64,000 nt of DNA from Candidatus Falkowbacteria bacterium (GCA_016699775.1 CP065010.1:434001-498000), one strand, 5' to 3'. Counted from the stretch's first letter, positions 36,159-44,457 are shown. Notes: a model not told the origin generated them from the letters alone. Numbers and translations are program-made.

Positions 36159-37682
36159 ATGAAACATTTCTTGGTTTCGAAACAAAAGATAACATTATTT
36201 TTTTGGGTATTGGTAAGTCTTTTAATTATTGAAGGCGCTTCTTTTTCGAGTTATTTTAATCCATTAGTTGGAATAGTGGTTGGGGGAATAATTGTCTTGG
36301 CGACATTAGTTATAAGTTTGAAAAGTATATCTAATGGACTCTTGGTAGTTGTTGCGGAATTACTATTAGGTTCACAGGGGTATTTATTTTCCTTTGATAT
36401 AGCCGGTTCAACAATTTCCTTACGTATTGCTTTATGGATTATTGTGATGGGAGTATGGATAAGTAATCTGATTGGTCAATTTCTTCGTGATAAGAATTTT
36501 AACAACATATTTAAAAATATTCCCTACCAAAAGCCCTTAGTATTTTTACTAAGTGTTTTGGGGTTTGGTGTGATTGTTGGTTTACTATCTGGTAATAATC
36601 AGCTATTTTTCTTTCTAGAATTAAAACGATGGTTGTATATACTTATACTATTTCCATTCATAACTTCTTTTCGATCAACCGAAGAACTTTCCAAATTATT
36701 CACGGTTATAGTAAGTGCTATTGTTGCGCTTTGTATTAAAGTATTACTTTTAATTTATATATTTTCACATTCATTTTTGCCGTTAGTGTATGATGTTTAT
36801 GGCTGGATGCGACAAAATCTTCTTGGCGAAATTACTCGTTGGCCAAGTGGATTTTCACGAATTTTTATGCAGTCACAAATTTTTCTTTTACCAGGAGTTA
36901 CTGCTTTTTTTCTGGCCATGTACACAAAAATACAGAACCCTCAATTACTATATAGAAAAAAATTTTTTGGCATCATGGTTGTAACTCTCAGTTGCTTTTC
37001 AGTTATTATTGCTAGTCTTTCGCGAAGTTTTTGGTTAGGTGCGATTATTGGTGTTATTGTAACCGCAATTTGTTATATAGCTGTCTATCGACCTCATATA
37101 AAAAAAATTCTGGGTTTTTGTTTAGTGCTGGGTGGCACAGTGGTTGTAAGCACTGCCTTGTTGTTCGCCGTAGTGCGTTTTCCTTTCCCAAAGCCTTCAG
37201 CCAATATTGACGCCTCGTTACTAACTGATCGAGCGATAAAAATGGAAGCAGGGGCTGCCTCTCGTTGGTCATTACTACCAGTGATGTGGCAAGAAATAAA
37301 AAAATCACCATTTTTCGGATATGGTTTTGGTAAAAGTTTAACCTATAAAACCTATGATCCACGAATTGTTGCTACTGGGAGTAATGGATTGTATACAACC
37401 TATGCTTTTGAATGGGGATGGTTGGATATTTGGTTAAAGTTTGGTTTACTTGGACTTATTGCTTATGGTTGGTTATTGTGGTTATTGTGCCAAGACGCTT
37501 TTAAATTATTAAAAAAAGAAGGCCTAGTAGGTTCGGTTATTTTGTTTAGTCTTGTTTCATTAGTAACCGTTCATTTCTTTACCCCATATTTAAATCACCC
37601 ACTTGGTTTTGGTTACTTAGCTTTGATAATTGTATTTTTAGAAAGTAGAAAAAATAGTCATTTATCTTTTGCACAAAACTAG
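36159..37682 (+). CDS. O-antigen ligase/polymerase-like membrane protein
   Basis: A 507-residue polytopic protein with roughly twelve helices and a large outer loop in the second half. The Wzy_C/WaaL features are a long extracytoplasmic loop with RWSLLPVMWQEIKKSPFFGYGFG, followed by NGLYTTYAFEWGWLDIWLKFGLLGL. Such proteins join or polymerise lipid-linked glycan outside the membrane. With the flippase and two transferases this makes a Wzx/Wzy-type unit. Which of ligation or polymerisation it does is not decidable here. Confidence 0.82.
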   Translation: MKHFLVSKQKITLFFWVLVSLLIIEGASFSSYFNPLVGIVVGGIIVLATLVISLKSISNGLLVVVAELLLGSQGYLFSFDIAGSTISLRIALWIIVMGVWISNLIGQFLRDKNFNNIFKNIPYQKPLVFLLSVLGFGVIVGLLSGNNQLFFFLELKRWLYILILFPFITSFRSTEELSKLFTVIVSAIVALCIKVLLLIYIFSHSFLPLVYDVYGWMRQNLLGEITRWPSGFSRIFMQSQIFLLPGVTAFFLAMYTKIQNPQLLYRKKFFGIMVVTLSCFSVIIASLSRSFWLGAIIGVIVTAICYIAVYRPHIKKILGFCLVLGGTVVVSTALLFAVVRFPFPKPSANIDASLLTDRAIKMEAGAASRWSLLPVMWQEIKKSPFFGYGFGKSLTYKTYDPRIVATGSNGLYTTYAFEWGWLDIWLKFGLLGLIAYGWLLWLLCQDAFKLLKKEGLVGSVILFSLVSLVTVHFFTPYLNHPLGFGYLALIIVFLESRKNSHLSFAQN

Positions 37683-37690
37683 TGTGCAAC

Positions 37691-37719
37691 TTGCCAATTT
37701 CTTCTAGGTATTGTATAGT
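37691..37719 (+). promoter_or_regulatory. greA promoter
   Basis: TTGCCA, a 17-base spacer and TATAGT. The start is near 37726, leaving a 21-nt leader to the ATG at 37747. An earlier start at 37711 would be inside the promoter. Confidence 0.65.
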
Positions 37720-37746
37720 AGAATTCATTATTTATTTTACAACTCT

Positions 37747-38202
37747 ATGACTGATCAAATTATATCTGAGGAAGGCTACCAAAAATTAGAAGAGGAATAT
37801 CACTATCTAACAACGTTAAAGCGTCGTGAGATTGCTGACCGAATTGAAAAAGCCAAAGAGCTTGGTGACTTAAGTGAAAACGCTGAATATGCCGATGCCA
37901 AAGAGGCTCAAGCATTTAATGAGGGTCGAGTTTCTGAAATCGCTAATTTATTAAAAAATTTAACTGTCGTAAGAAATATTTCCAAGAATGAAGTTGGGAT
38001 GGGTTCAAAAGTAGTAGTTGAAATTAATGGAGAAAAAAAGGAATATACTATTGTGAGTTTTAATCAGGCTGATCCTTTGACTGGACAGATTTCAAATGAA
38101 TCTCCATTAGGAATTGCTTTTGTGGGAAAGAAAGTTGGTGATACTGTTGTCGTGCACAGTCCAAAAGGGGAGATGACGTATAAAATAATTTCAATAGCTT
38201 AG
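37747..38202 (+). CDS. greA: Transcription elongation factor GreA
   Basis: A 151-residue factor that enters the RNA polymerase secondary channel to stimulate cleavage of backtracked RNA. The N-terminal coiled coil has ISEEGYQKLEEEYHYL and the tip motif GDLSENAEYADAKEAQAFNEGR, whose acidic residues are needed for cleavage; the C-terminal FKBP-like domain ends PKGEMTYKIISI. The start was set by the promoter. It is a single-gene unit with a terminator shared with the convergent SMR gene. Confidence 0.97.
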   Translation: MTDQIISEEGYQKLEEEYHYLTTLKRREIADRIEKAKELGDLSENAEYADAKEAQAFNEGRVSEIANLLKNLTVVRNISKNEVGMGSKVVVEINGEKKEYTIVSFNQADPLTGQISNESPLGIAFVGKKVGDTVVVHSPKGEMTYKIISIA

Positions 38203-38215
38203 TTGTAATAAATAG

Positions 38216-38249
38216 AAAACTGTTTAGTTATATAGCTAATCAGTTTTTT
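38216..38249. terminator. Terminator between convergent greA and SMR genes
   Basis: A hairpin with outer stem AAAACTG/CAGTTTT and inner TTAG/CTAA, followed by T on the + strand. The A-run at its start gives a T-run on the minus strand, so it can serve both genes. Confidence 0.75.
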
Positions 38250-38250
38250 G

Positions 38251-38571
38251 TTATTCCCAAAATAATAATATAATAGAAACTACACCTAGAATAAGTCCAG
38301 CTGTTTGTAGTTTACTAACTGGCTCTTTATACAGAAGCACCCCGAGTAGAATTGCAATAATCGCCGAAGCAACAGAAAAGATAATGGCACCTCGACCAAG
38401 TTGAGCTCCATTCTTTAAAGCAAATAACCAAAAAGAATTGGCAATTAGATAAAAAGTAAGACTAGTGACGGCAATCCAGACTGATTTATGAATTGACCAG
38501 TTTTTTGCAAATATATCAGCCACGGCTTCAAAAAATATTAAGAGAGCCAGGGGTAAAATCCATTTATTCAT
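38251..38571 (-). CDS. SMR-family small transporter
   Basis: A 106-residue protein with four predicted helices. Glu15 in the first helix (LLIFFEAVADIFAKN) corresponds to the proton/substrate-coupling Glu14 of EmrE. The third and fourth helices (GRGAIIFSVASAIIAILLGV and SKLQTAGLILGVVSIILL) resemble both SMR and EamA half-proteins. It probably works as a dimer exporting small cations or lipid-like compounds; the substrate is unknown. A TGATAAAAT box lies nine bases before the ATG on the minus strand. Confidence 0.8.
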   Translation of the reverse strand: MNKWILPLALLIFFEAVADIFAKNWSIHKSVWIAVTSLTFYLIANSFWLFALKNGAQLGRGAIIFSVASAIIAILLGVLLYKEPVSKLQTAGLILGVVSIILLFWE

Positions 38572-38618
38572 AGTAACTAAATTTTATCATAGTATGTGTA
38601 GAAATGTCTTTTACTATT

Positions 38619-38647
38619 TTGACTATTTGGACAAAAACCTTTAAAAT
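38619..38647 (+). promoter_or_regulatory. Probable serS promoter
   Basis: TTGACT, a 17-base spacer and TAAAAT. The start would be near 38654, about 33 nt before the serS ATG. Confidence 0.5.
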
Positions 38648-38686
38648 TAGTAATTATCTATCAATTTTCCTTAAAGCCTTTATTGT

Positions 38687-39961
38687 ATGTTGGATATAAA
38701 GTTTATTCGTGAGAACAAAGACTTGATTATAAAAAATAGTCAAGATCGCCTTAGTACTGTTGATATTAATACATTGCTTCGAGCTGATGAAAAATATCGG
38801 CACTTACTTGGCCAGATTGAAGAATTACGAGCCAAACGAAACCAAGGTTCAAAAAATAAACCTTCTCAAGCAGAAATTGCTGCCATGAAAGACGTTGGAG
38901 ATTTAATCTCTTCTTTAGAGGATGAGGTGCGAGTAGTAGAGGGAGAAGTTCATCAATTACTATTATCAGTACCAAACCTAGCACACGCTGATGTTAAGCG
39001 AAGTGACAATGAAGAAGATAATCCGGTTTTGGAAACGGTGGGTACAATTCCTAAATTGAATTTTGCGCCAAAAGATCATGTTGAATTAGCTGAGAGTTTA
39101 GATTTGGTTGATTTTGAGCGGGGGACCAAAGTTGCAGGTGCTAAGTTTTATTATTTAAAAAATGAATTAGCTCTTTTAAGTCTGGCGTTGAACCAATATG
39201 TTTTACATATTGTTATGAAGCATGGTTATAAGTTCATGATTACGCCAGATGTTGCCAGAAACTCAATTATTGAAGGCCTTGGTTTTAATCCTCGTGGTGA
39301 ATCAAGTCAAGTTTATCAACTTGAAAGTCAAGATTTGGGCTTAGTGGGGACTTCAGAGATTACCTTAGGTGGGTATCATAGTGAGGAAGTCTTAGCATTA
39401 GAAAAGTTGCCAATTAAGTATGTTGGTTTATCGCATTGTTTTCGAACTGAAGCTGGAGCCTATTCAAAGTTTTCTAAAGGAATTTTTCGTGTTCATCAAT
39501 TTGAAAAAATAGAAATGTTCATTTATGCAGTGCCAGACCAAGCTGAAAGTTTGCATCAAGAAATGCTAGAAATTGAAAAAGAAATATTTTCCGGTTTAGG
39601 TATTCCTTTTAGAGTTGTTGATCATTGTACAGCTGATTTGGGCGCACCGTCATATCGAACCTTTGACTTGGAAGCTTGGTTGCTAGGTAAGCCAAATAAA
39701 GAGGGAGGTGCAGGGGATTGGGCAGAAATTACTTCCACTTCAAATTGTACTGATTATCAATCAAGATCACTTAACATAAAATATGTTAACAAGGAAGGGA
39801 AAAAAGAATTAGTCTATACCCTTAACGGCACAGCCAATCCAGGAGTACGAGCCTTGATTGCAATTATGGAAAATTACCAGCAGGCAGATGGGTCAATTAA
39901 AATTCCAGAAGTTCTGATTCCATATATGAATGGAGTTAAGATAATACAGAAAACTTCTTAA
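38687..39961 (+). CDS. serS: Seryl-tRNA synthetase
   Basis: A 424-residue class II synthetase. The N-terminal coiled-coil arm that grips the long variable arm of tRNA-Ser covers about residues 25-105. Motif 2 is SHCFRTEAGAYSKFSKGIFRVHQFEKIEMF and the serine-binding block is GTSEITL; motif 3 is the LNGTANPGVRALIAIMENYQ region. Length and domain order are normal. It is preceded by its own promoter and followed 70 nt later by an FtsQ-like gene. Confidence 0.97.
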   Translation: MLDIKFIRENKDLIIKNSQDRLSTVDINTLLRADEKYRHLLGQIEELRAKRNQGSKNKPSQAEIAAMKDVGDLISSLEDEVRVVEGEVHQLLLSVPNLAHADVKRSDNEEDNPVLETVGTIPKLNFAPKDHVELAESLDLVDFERGTKVAGAKFYYLKNELALLSLALNQYVLHIVMKHGYKFMITPDVARNSIIEGLGFNPRGESSQVYQLESQDLGLVGTSEITLGGYHSEEVLALEKLPIKYVGLSHCFRTEAGAYSKFSKGIFRVHQFEKIEMFIYAVPDQAESLHQEMLEIEKEIFSGLGIPFRVVDHCTADLGAPSYRTFDLEAWLLGKPNKEGGAGDWAEITSTSNCTDYQSRSLNIKYVNKEGKKELVYTLNGTANPGVRALIAIMENYQQADGSIKIPEVLIPYMNGVKIIQKTS

Positions 39962-40031
39962 TCGCTTTTCAATTTAATATTTCCATAAACTTTTTAATAT
40001 TTTAGTATTGTAAGGTTTATAGTTTTTCAGT

Positions 40032-40904
40032 ATGTCTCCTCATCATTACCAAAGACAATATACTCCACTGCGACGACCAAGCCATCGTTTTGGTAATCCA
40101 TACTTCCGTAGTCGAGCATCTGATAAAGTTTCGGTCTCTCGGGTAAAAAACTCAGTGGCATGGGTCTCATTCAGAATTTGGATGTATCTAATATTATTCG
40201 GAATCTTACTAATCGCTTTAATTTGGTTAATTTGTTTTTCTCCCTTTCTAACGATTTCTCAGATTGAAATAAGCGGTGCCAGGGAAGAACGAATTCAATC
40301 TATTGAACAATCAGCTTGGGATCAAGCGAGCCAACACCGTTTCTGGCTTTTGTCGCAGTCCCATCTTTATTTATTTAACAGTAATTTTTTTAAAGAAAAA
40401 TTATTGGAGCAATATAGTCTTAACGAGGTCCAGATCAAAAAAGTAGTACCAAAAAAATTAAAGATTGTTATAACAGAAAAAACGCCGGTTGCAGTCTGGA
40501 TTGAAAATGATGCCTATTATTTAATTGATGGTGAAGGTTGGGTAATTAATACGGTTGGAGGCCCAATGCCTGATTTAGTAACCATCCATAATAATGGCCA
40601 GCCAAAGTTAAATAATAAGCGCCTGGAAGGCCAGGAGAGCCTTATAAAGGCTAGTATAGACCTAAAATCAAGCCTAGACAGTAAATTTGCTTATTTAGAA
40701 TCTGACCAGATTATAACAACCTATGAACGTAATTCACTTACTCTTATATTAAAAGATGGAGACCTTATATATTTTACTATTGATGAACCGATTTCTTCCC
40801 AGCTTGATCGATTAGATGCTTTAATTAAAGGACAGTTAAAAAATCAGCTTTCGGGAGTCAGCTATATTGATCTACGGTTTGGAGATAAGGTATACTATAA
40901 GTAG
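40032..40904 (+). CDS. FtsQ/DivIB-like division protein with POTRA domain
   Basis: A 290-residue bitopic protein: a basic cytoplasmic tail, one membrane helix at about 51-74, then a POTRA domain (FLTISQIEISGAREERIQSIEQ, VQIKKVVPKKLKIVITEKTPVAVW, YYLIDGEGWVI) and an FtsQ-type C-terminal domain. In the divisome this protein links FtsL/FtsB to the septal synthase. The identity rests on architecture and the VxKxxPxxLxIxIxEKxPVA pattern, which is strong. A TATAGT lies eight bases before the ATG. The mraY and ftsW genes are elsewhere in the window, so the usual division cluster is broken up. Confidence 0.85.
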   Translation: MSPHHYQRQYTPLRRPSHRFGNPYFRSRASDKVSVSRVKNSVAWVSFRIWMYLILFGILLIALIWLICFSPFLTISQIEISGAREERIQSIEQSAWDQASQHRFWLLSQSHLYLFNSNFFKEKLLEQYSLNEVQIKKVVPKKLKIVITEKTPVAVWIENDAYYLIDGEGWVINTVGGPMPDLVTIHNNGQPKLNNKRLEGQESLIKASIDLKSSLDSKFAYLESDQIITTYERNSLTLILKDGDLIYFTIDEPISSQLDRLDALIKGQLKNQLSGVSYIDLRFGDKVYYK

Positions 40905-40921
40905 GGGAGAGTAAATGAAGT

Positions 40922-40943
40922 TATAATCTTATTTATCTATAAT
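40922..40943 (+). promoter_or_regulatory. Tandem TATAAT boxes before the 46-residue gene
   Basis: Two perfect TATAAT hexamers (40922-40927 and 40938-40943). The second ends nine bases before the ATG at 40953, giving an almost leaderless transcript. No good -35 is visible. Confidence 0.45.
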
Positions 40944-40952
40944 TAAGTTACT

Positions 40953-41093
40953 ATGGAAACAGGTTTTAAACTATTATTTTTATTTGGTGTATTTTTATAC
41001 TCTGTAATTACAGTTGGTGTATTTTTATTAATTTTAAGAATTCTTTTGGTATTTTACCCAGAGCTACAATTTATGGGTTTCACCATTACTTAA
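40953..41093 (+). CDS. Small single-helix membrane protein, 46 residues
   Basis: METGFKLLFLFGVFLYSV starts a 46-residue protein with a long hydrophobic stretch at about residues 6-34, a single Arg (LILRILLVF), and a short C-terminal tail ending GFTIT. It has TATAAT boxes in front and a good hairpin terminator 30 nt behind, which argue it is a real gene rather than chance. No family is recognised; a small membrane regulator or subunit is possible. Confidence 0.5.
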   Translation: METGFKLLFLFGVFLYSVITVGVFLLILRILLVFYPELQFMGFTIT

Positions 41094-41120
41094 TATAGAG
41101 AAAAATTTAGTAAAAAAGCT

Positions 41121-41150
41121 AAAGCGATAAATTGTTTTTATCGTTTTTTA
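41121..41150. terminator. Rho-independent terminator
   Basis: Stem CGATAAA/TTTATCG with a 5-nt loop and a T6 tail on the + strand. It closes the 46-residue gene and may also serve the convergent Gmad2 gene. Confidence 0.75.
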
Positions 41151-41181
41151 TTTATGAGTTATAAGTTTATAGATAGCTTTG

Positions 41182-41769
41182 TTATTCACTAGCTTTAGAA
41201 GAAAAAATTATTGGGACTTCTATTTGGTCATCGTATTCAGGTAACCCAGAAGGGTTATCTTTTTTTAAAATAATTTTACCAGTAGCTGTGCTTGGTTTTG
41301 GAAAGGAAAGAGTTAGTGAGAAAGGCACAAAATTTTCTGTCATCCATTCACCCTCGGCAGTTGCCGGGGCTTGGGCGAGCAGTAGATTATTTGAATCATA
41401 AATCGCTACTGGAAATGATGCTTCAAAATACCAGTTTCCACGGGCTTGACCTTTTATTGTGACTGGTGAACTGATAGATTCATTTTTCTTGGGACTAGAT
41501 ACAGTAATATTCAAATTATCTTGTTCGGTTGGTTCAAGCGGGGGAGTGATTTCCTCGGTAAAGGTTTGAGTTTGGTTGGCTATACAACGGCGAGGATAAC
41601 TTTCTTGTACTGGGAATCCCATGGCAACACATTCGTTAAAATTAGATACTTCCGGTGGCTCTGTTAGGGGCACCGATTTTCCAGATAGCCATTGATCGCG
41701 GGTACTAATAATAACGGCAATTAATCCGATTATTATGATGTATAAAATGATGAAGTGATTTTTCTTCAT
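41182..41769 (-). CDS. Membrane-anchored Gmad2 domain protein
   Basis: A 195-residue envelope protein. MKKNHFIILYIIIIGLIAVII is a signal anchor. A short Cys-containing segment (NECVAMGFPVQESYPRRC) follows, which is common before such domains in Patescibacteria. The C-terminal Gmad2 Ig-like domain has ITVSSPKKNESISSPVTIKG, then ARGNWYFEASFPVAIYD and EGEWMTENFVPFSLTLSF. Gmad2 occurs in spore-germination and other surface proteins and probably binds protein or glycan. The start at 41769 was chosen because the promoter lies just upstream and the longer frame would run through it. Confidence 0.85.
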   Translation of the reverse strand: MKKNHFIILYIIIIGLIAVIISTRDQWLSGKSVPLTEPPEVSNFNECVAMGFPVQESYPRRCIANQTQTFTEEITPPLEPTEQDNLNITVSSPKKNESISSPVTIKGQARGNWYFEASFPVAIYDSNNLLLAQAPATAEGEWMTENFVPFSLTLSFPKPSTATGKIILKKDNPSGLPEYDDQIEVPIIFSSKASE

Positions 41770-41780
41770 AGGTAATCTAT

Positions 41781-41789
41781 AGTATACCA
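41781..41789 (-). promoter_or_regulatory. Extended -10 promoter, Gmad2 gene
   Basis: TGGTATACT on the minus strand. Transcription would begin near 41774, about five nt before the ATG at 41769. Confidence 0.6.
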
Positions 41790-41858
41790 AAAAATTAATC
41801 CTTTTGATACTCAATGATTCATGTTAAAATAAATATATATATTTAATAAAATCATACA

Positions 41859-42746
41859 ATGTCTCAAATATTTAAAAGAATGTATTGGTCGACAGTTATT
41901 GTAACATCACTACTTTTAATTATCGGTATAGGATGGTTTCTTTTCCAATCTCCAAATAGTGAGAAATTTTCAGATACTAAAATTATTGATTCCTGGTCAG
42001 TAGTTAATAAAGTTAAGGAATTTTCAGCCAATATTTTTGACCCAAATCCATTACGTTTTGAAGGGGATGCAGAACAAGGCTTTTTGACTACTCAGGGTGT
42101 TCTTTCCGAGACCAATCGGTATCGTCAGGCTGAAGGGTTAAAAGTATTATCATTTAACGCTAAATTAGAACAATCAGCTAAAGCTAAACTGGAAGATATG
42201 TTTGAACAAAAATATTTTGCTCATGTTTCTAAAACAGGGGAGGGGCCAGGTGAATTAGCATCGACTGCTCAATATGAATTTATTGTTGTTGGCGAAAACT
42301 TAGCATTGGGAAATTTTGCTGATGATTCGGAATTAGTAAAAGCTTGGATGGATAGCCCTGGTCACCGGGCAAATATTATGAATAAAAATTATCGAGATAT
42401 TGGGATTGCAGTTGGTAGGGGAGTGTTTGAGGGAAAACTGACCTGGCTGGCCGTTCAAGAGTTTGGTATTCCAATTTCACTTTGTAATAGTGTTAATGAA
42501 AGTCAGGAAGTTCTAATTATTTCAAACAAAGAGCAACTTGCTCTGTGGGATGCGGAAATCAAGAAAAAATATCAAGCTCTATCAAAACTACCAAGGACAA
42601 GTCCTGAGTATCAAAGTAAAGCTCTTGAATATAATACATTAGTGGATACGTATAATGCGTTATCTCGTCGAACCAAAGCTATAGTTTCAGAATATAATGA
42701 AGATGTCACTTTGTATAATGATTGTCTTAAAGGTTTTAACTTATAA
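41859..42746 (+). CDS. CAP/SCP-domain exported protein (YkwD-like)
   Basis: A 295-residue protein. Residues 9-29 form a signal anchor. The CAP domain spans about 75-205: LSETNRYRQAEGLKVLSFNAKLEQSAKAK, YFAHVSKTGEG (His), VVGENLALG (Glu) and SPGHRANIMNKNYRDIGIAV (His) are the conserved cavity motifs. A C-terminal helical region (AEIKKKYQALSKLPR onward) looks coiled-coil. Bacterial CAP proteins are secreted and of uncertain activity. Its stop shares the palindrome TTATAA with the stop of the convergent DedA gene. Confidence 0.9.
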   Translation: MSQIFKRMYWSTVIVTSLLLIIGIGWFLFQSPNSEKFSDTKIIDSWSVVNKVKEFSANIFDPNPLRFEGDAEQGFLTTQGVLSETNRYRQAEGLKVLSFNAKLEQSAKAKLEDMFEQKYFAHVSKTGEGPGELASTAQYEFIVVGENLALGNFADDSELVKAWMDSPGHRANIMNKNYRDIGIAVGRGVFEGKLTWLAVQEFGIPISLCNSVNESQEVLIISNKEQLALWDAEIKKKYQALSKLPRTSPEYQSKALEYNTLVDTYNALSRRTKAIVSEYNEDVTLYNDCLKGFNL

Positions 42747-43375
42747 TTTTCTAGAGAATATTTTTTTTATTTGATTAAATATTTCAGCCCGAGTTTTTTT
42801 ATTTTTTAGAACATGAATAATTTGGGGTAAGGATGTAAAAAGAATTACTAAAATTATTATTGGTAAAATATAGTAATGTGCTTCTGGGACTATTCTACCC
42901 AGAAGATAGCCAAGAATTAATAAACCAGCTGACCAAATAATACCGCCTAATAAATTATAAAAGAAAAAACTGGGTAATTCATTTTGCCTACTCCGGCTAA
43001 TATTGGCGCAAAGGTTCGTAATACTGGAAAAAATCGTGCTAGGACAATGGTTTTAGCTCCATATTTATCAAAAAAGACTTGTGCTCGTTTTAGATTTTTT
43101 TTTGAAAACATTATTGAATCTTTTTGTTTAAAAAGTTTCGGACCGATTTTATAGCCAAAAGCGTATCCAACTGTATCTCCGGTGACGGCTGCTAAAAATA
43201 AAAGAGGAATCAGAATCATAATATCCAAAACCCCTTGAGAGGCAACAAAGCCAGCCGTGAATAAGAGGCTGTCACCCGGCAAGAAAAAACCAATAAGCAA
43301 TCCTGATTCAGCAAAAGTAATAAAAAAAAGTCCGGTATAGCCGACTGTTTTAGTGAGTGTGACAAGGTCAAGCAT
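42741..43375 (-). pseudogene. DedA-family membrane protein, frameshifted
   Basis: The first frame encodes a DedA N-terminal part (TYTGLFF-like start, FAESGLLIGFFLPGDSLL, VLARFFPVLRTFAPILAGVGKMNYPVF) and then stops at 42947. Shifting by one base at the A6 run 42964-42969 (T6 on the coding strand) restores FYNLLGGIIWSAGLLILGYL and a normal C-terminal tail ending KKIFSRKL at 42741. With one added T the gene is 211 residues, the usual DedA length. So either the gene is broken or the assembly lost one homopolymer base. DedA proteins are undecaprenyl-phosphate or phospholipid translocases or scramblases. The start at 43375 is set by a promoter six bases upstream. Confidence 0.85.
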
Positions 43376-43381
43376 AGATAT

Positions 43382-43411
43382 ACTATATGTTAACAGAAAA
43401 TAATATATCAA
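43382..43411 (-). promoter_or_regulatory. Leaderless-type promoter of the DedA gene
   Basis: On the minus strand: TTGATA, 18 bases and TATAGT, then exactly six bases (ATATCT) to the ATG at 43375. Confidence 0.6.
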
Positions 43412-43420
43412 GCTATATTA

Positions 43421-43451
43421 AAAACACCCGGTCGTAGTGATCGGGTGTTTT
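43421..43451. terminator. Rho-independent terminator
   Basis: A 10-bp perfect stem AAAACACCCG/CGGGTGTTTT with an 11-nt loop and T on either side. It closes the minus-strand 38-residue gene. Confidence 0.85.
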
Positions 43452-43467
43452 TAAAAAGAAAACTAAA

Positions 43468-43584
43468 TTACATGGTTTCTTCTGCTTCTTCAGTAGGCTC
43501 TTCAGTGCCTTCTTCTGTTTCTCCTTCAGTTCCCATGTCATCATTGTTGGTTTCTTCGTCTTCGTTCATGATTTCGTCAATCAT
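43468..43584 (-). CDS. Very acidic 38-residue protein
   Basis: A 38-residue frame (MIDEIMNEDEETNND at the start, EPTEEAEETM at the end) with about half its residues Asp or Glu and none Lys or Arg. It lies 16 nt upstream of a strong minus-strand terminator, which supports a real transcript. Upstream there is TTATACAT but no good -35. No family is recognised. Low-complexity acidic peptides like this could be DNA-mimic or chaperone-like, but that is a guess. Confidence 0.4.
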   Translation of the reverse strand: MIDEIMNEDEETNNDDMGTEGETEEGTEEPTEEAEETM

Positions 43585-43707
43585 ATGTATAATCTAATGA
43601 TTAATAAAGCCTTATCAAACTTGCCCAAAAGCTTAATAAGGTTACACGCATACGAGTGTATGAGTCTTTGAATAATAAACAATTACCAGGAAGCTGTCAA
43701 GTAATGA

Positions 43708-43736
43708 TTGACATAAGAACGATGTTTATATAGAAT
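43708..43736 (+). promoter_or_regulatory. Sigma70 promoter of the 219-residue orphan gene
   Basis: TTGACA, 17 bases and TAGAAT. The start is near 43743; the 43-nt leader ends with a real Shine-Dalgarno (AAGGAG) before the ATG at 43786. Confidence 0.75.
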
Positions 43737-43785
43737 GTCGTTAGTAATTTAACAAAATATAAACAGAAAAGGAGAACATTAAAAA

Positions 43786-44445
43786 ATGAGTAATTTTAAA
43801 AAATTCTATTATTTAGTTCAGTGGAACTTTTTTTCAAAGGCAATTGAATTTGTTTATTGGGATAAAGATAGCCACTGCTATATAACAAAAGAAATTTATC
43901 GCTGTAAATCTTTGCCTGTAACGTCAAAAATATTTGACTTTAAGTCAGAAGAAAAGGCTACAAAAGTAATTAAGAGTATATATAATTTTTTATACCCTGA
44001 TGACGGAAAACTACCACCATTTCAAAAAAATGACGTATTGAACGCAGCAAATCAATTTTTTTATTGGGAATTTTTAGGACGTTGGCAAATTGGTCCGAAA
44101 TTGGTAGAATATTTGAAATCAAATCGTGCCGGTAATTTGATATTTGTTAGTGATGCAATGTGGGCTGTTTATTGTAGTATCACTAATTATAACTTTTCAA
44201 AGGAACAATTTAACTTCTATATTGAAGATAATGGTTCGTTTGAGATGAGATTACATAGTTGCTCATGTGAAAAATTCCCCTTTAACAAAAATGATTTTGA
44301 TAATCCTTTGATAACATGGGTACAAATAGCGGAGCATAATACTGATAAAGGAATGGCAAATGAATTAGCGTTTTTGGCCGGTATCGCAGTGTTATCTAGT
44401 CTGGCTATGAAGAAGATAGTACTTTATCCAGAAAAAACCCCGTAA
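43786..44445 (+). CDS. Hypothetical protein, 219 residues
   Basis: I do not recognise the family. It is soluble, aromatic-rich (LVQWNFFSKAIEFVYW, WEFLGRWQIGPKL) with a Cys pair (HSCSCEKF) and a weakly hydrophobic end (LAFLAGIAVLSSLAM). It forms a complete unit of its own: consensus -35, Shine-Dalgarno AAGGAG, and a terminator that overlaps the stop codon. Together with the two genes after it, it belongs to an accessory block of orphan genes. Confidence 0.7.
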   Translation: MSNFKKFYYLVQWNFFSKAIEFVYWDKDSHCYITKEIYRCKSLPVTSKIFDFKSEEKATKVIKSIYNFLYPDDGKLPPFQKNDVLNAANQFFYWEFLGRWQIGPKLVEYLKSNRAGNLIFVSDAMWAVYCSITNYNFSKEQFNFYIEDNGSFEMRLHSCSCEKFPFNKNDFDNPLITWVQIAEHNTDKGMANELAFLAGIAVLSSLAMKKIVLYPEKTP

Positions 44446-44457
44446 CAAGGGTTTTTT
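44432..44457 (+). terminator. Rho-independent terminator overlapping a stop codon
   Basis: Stem AAAAAACCC/GGGTTTTTT with an 8-nt loop containing the TAA stop of the preceding gene, then T. Compact and strong. Confidence 0.85.
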
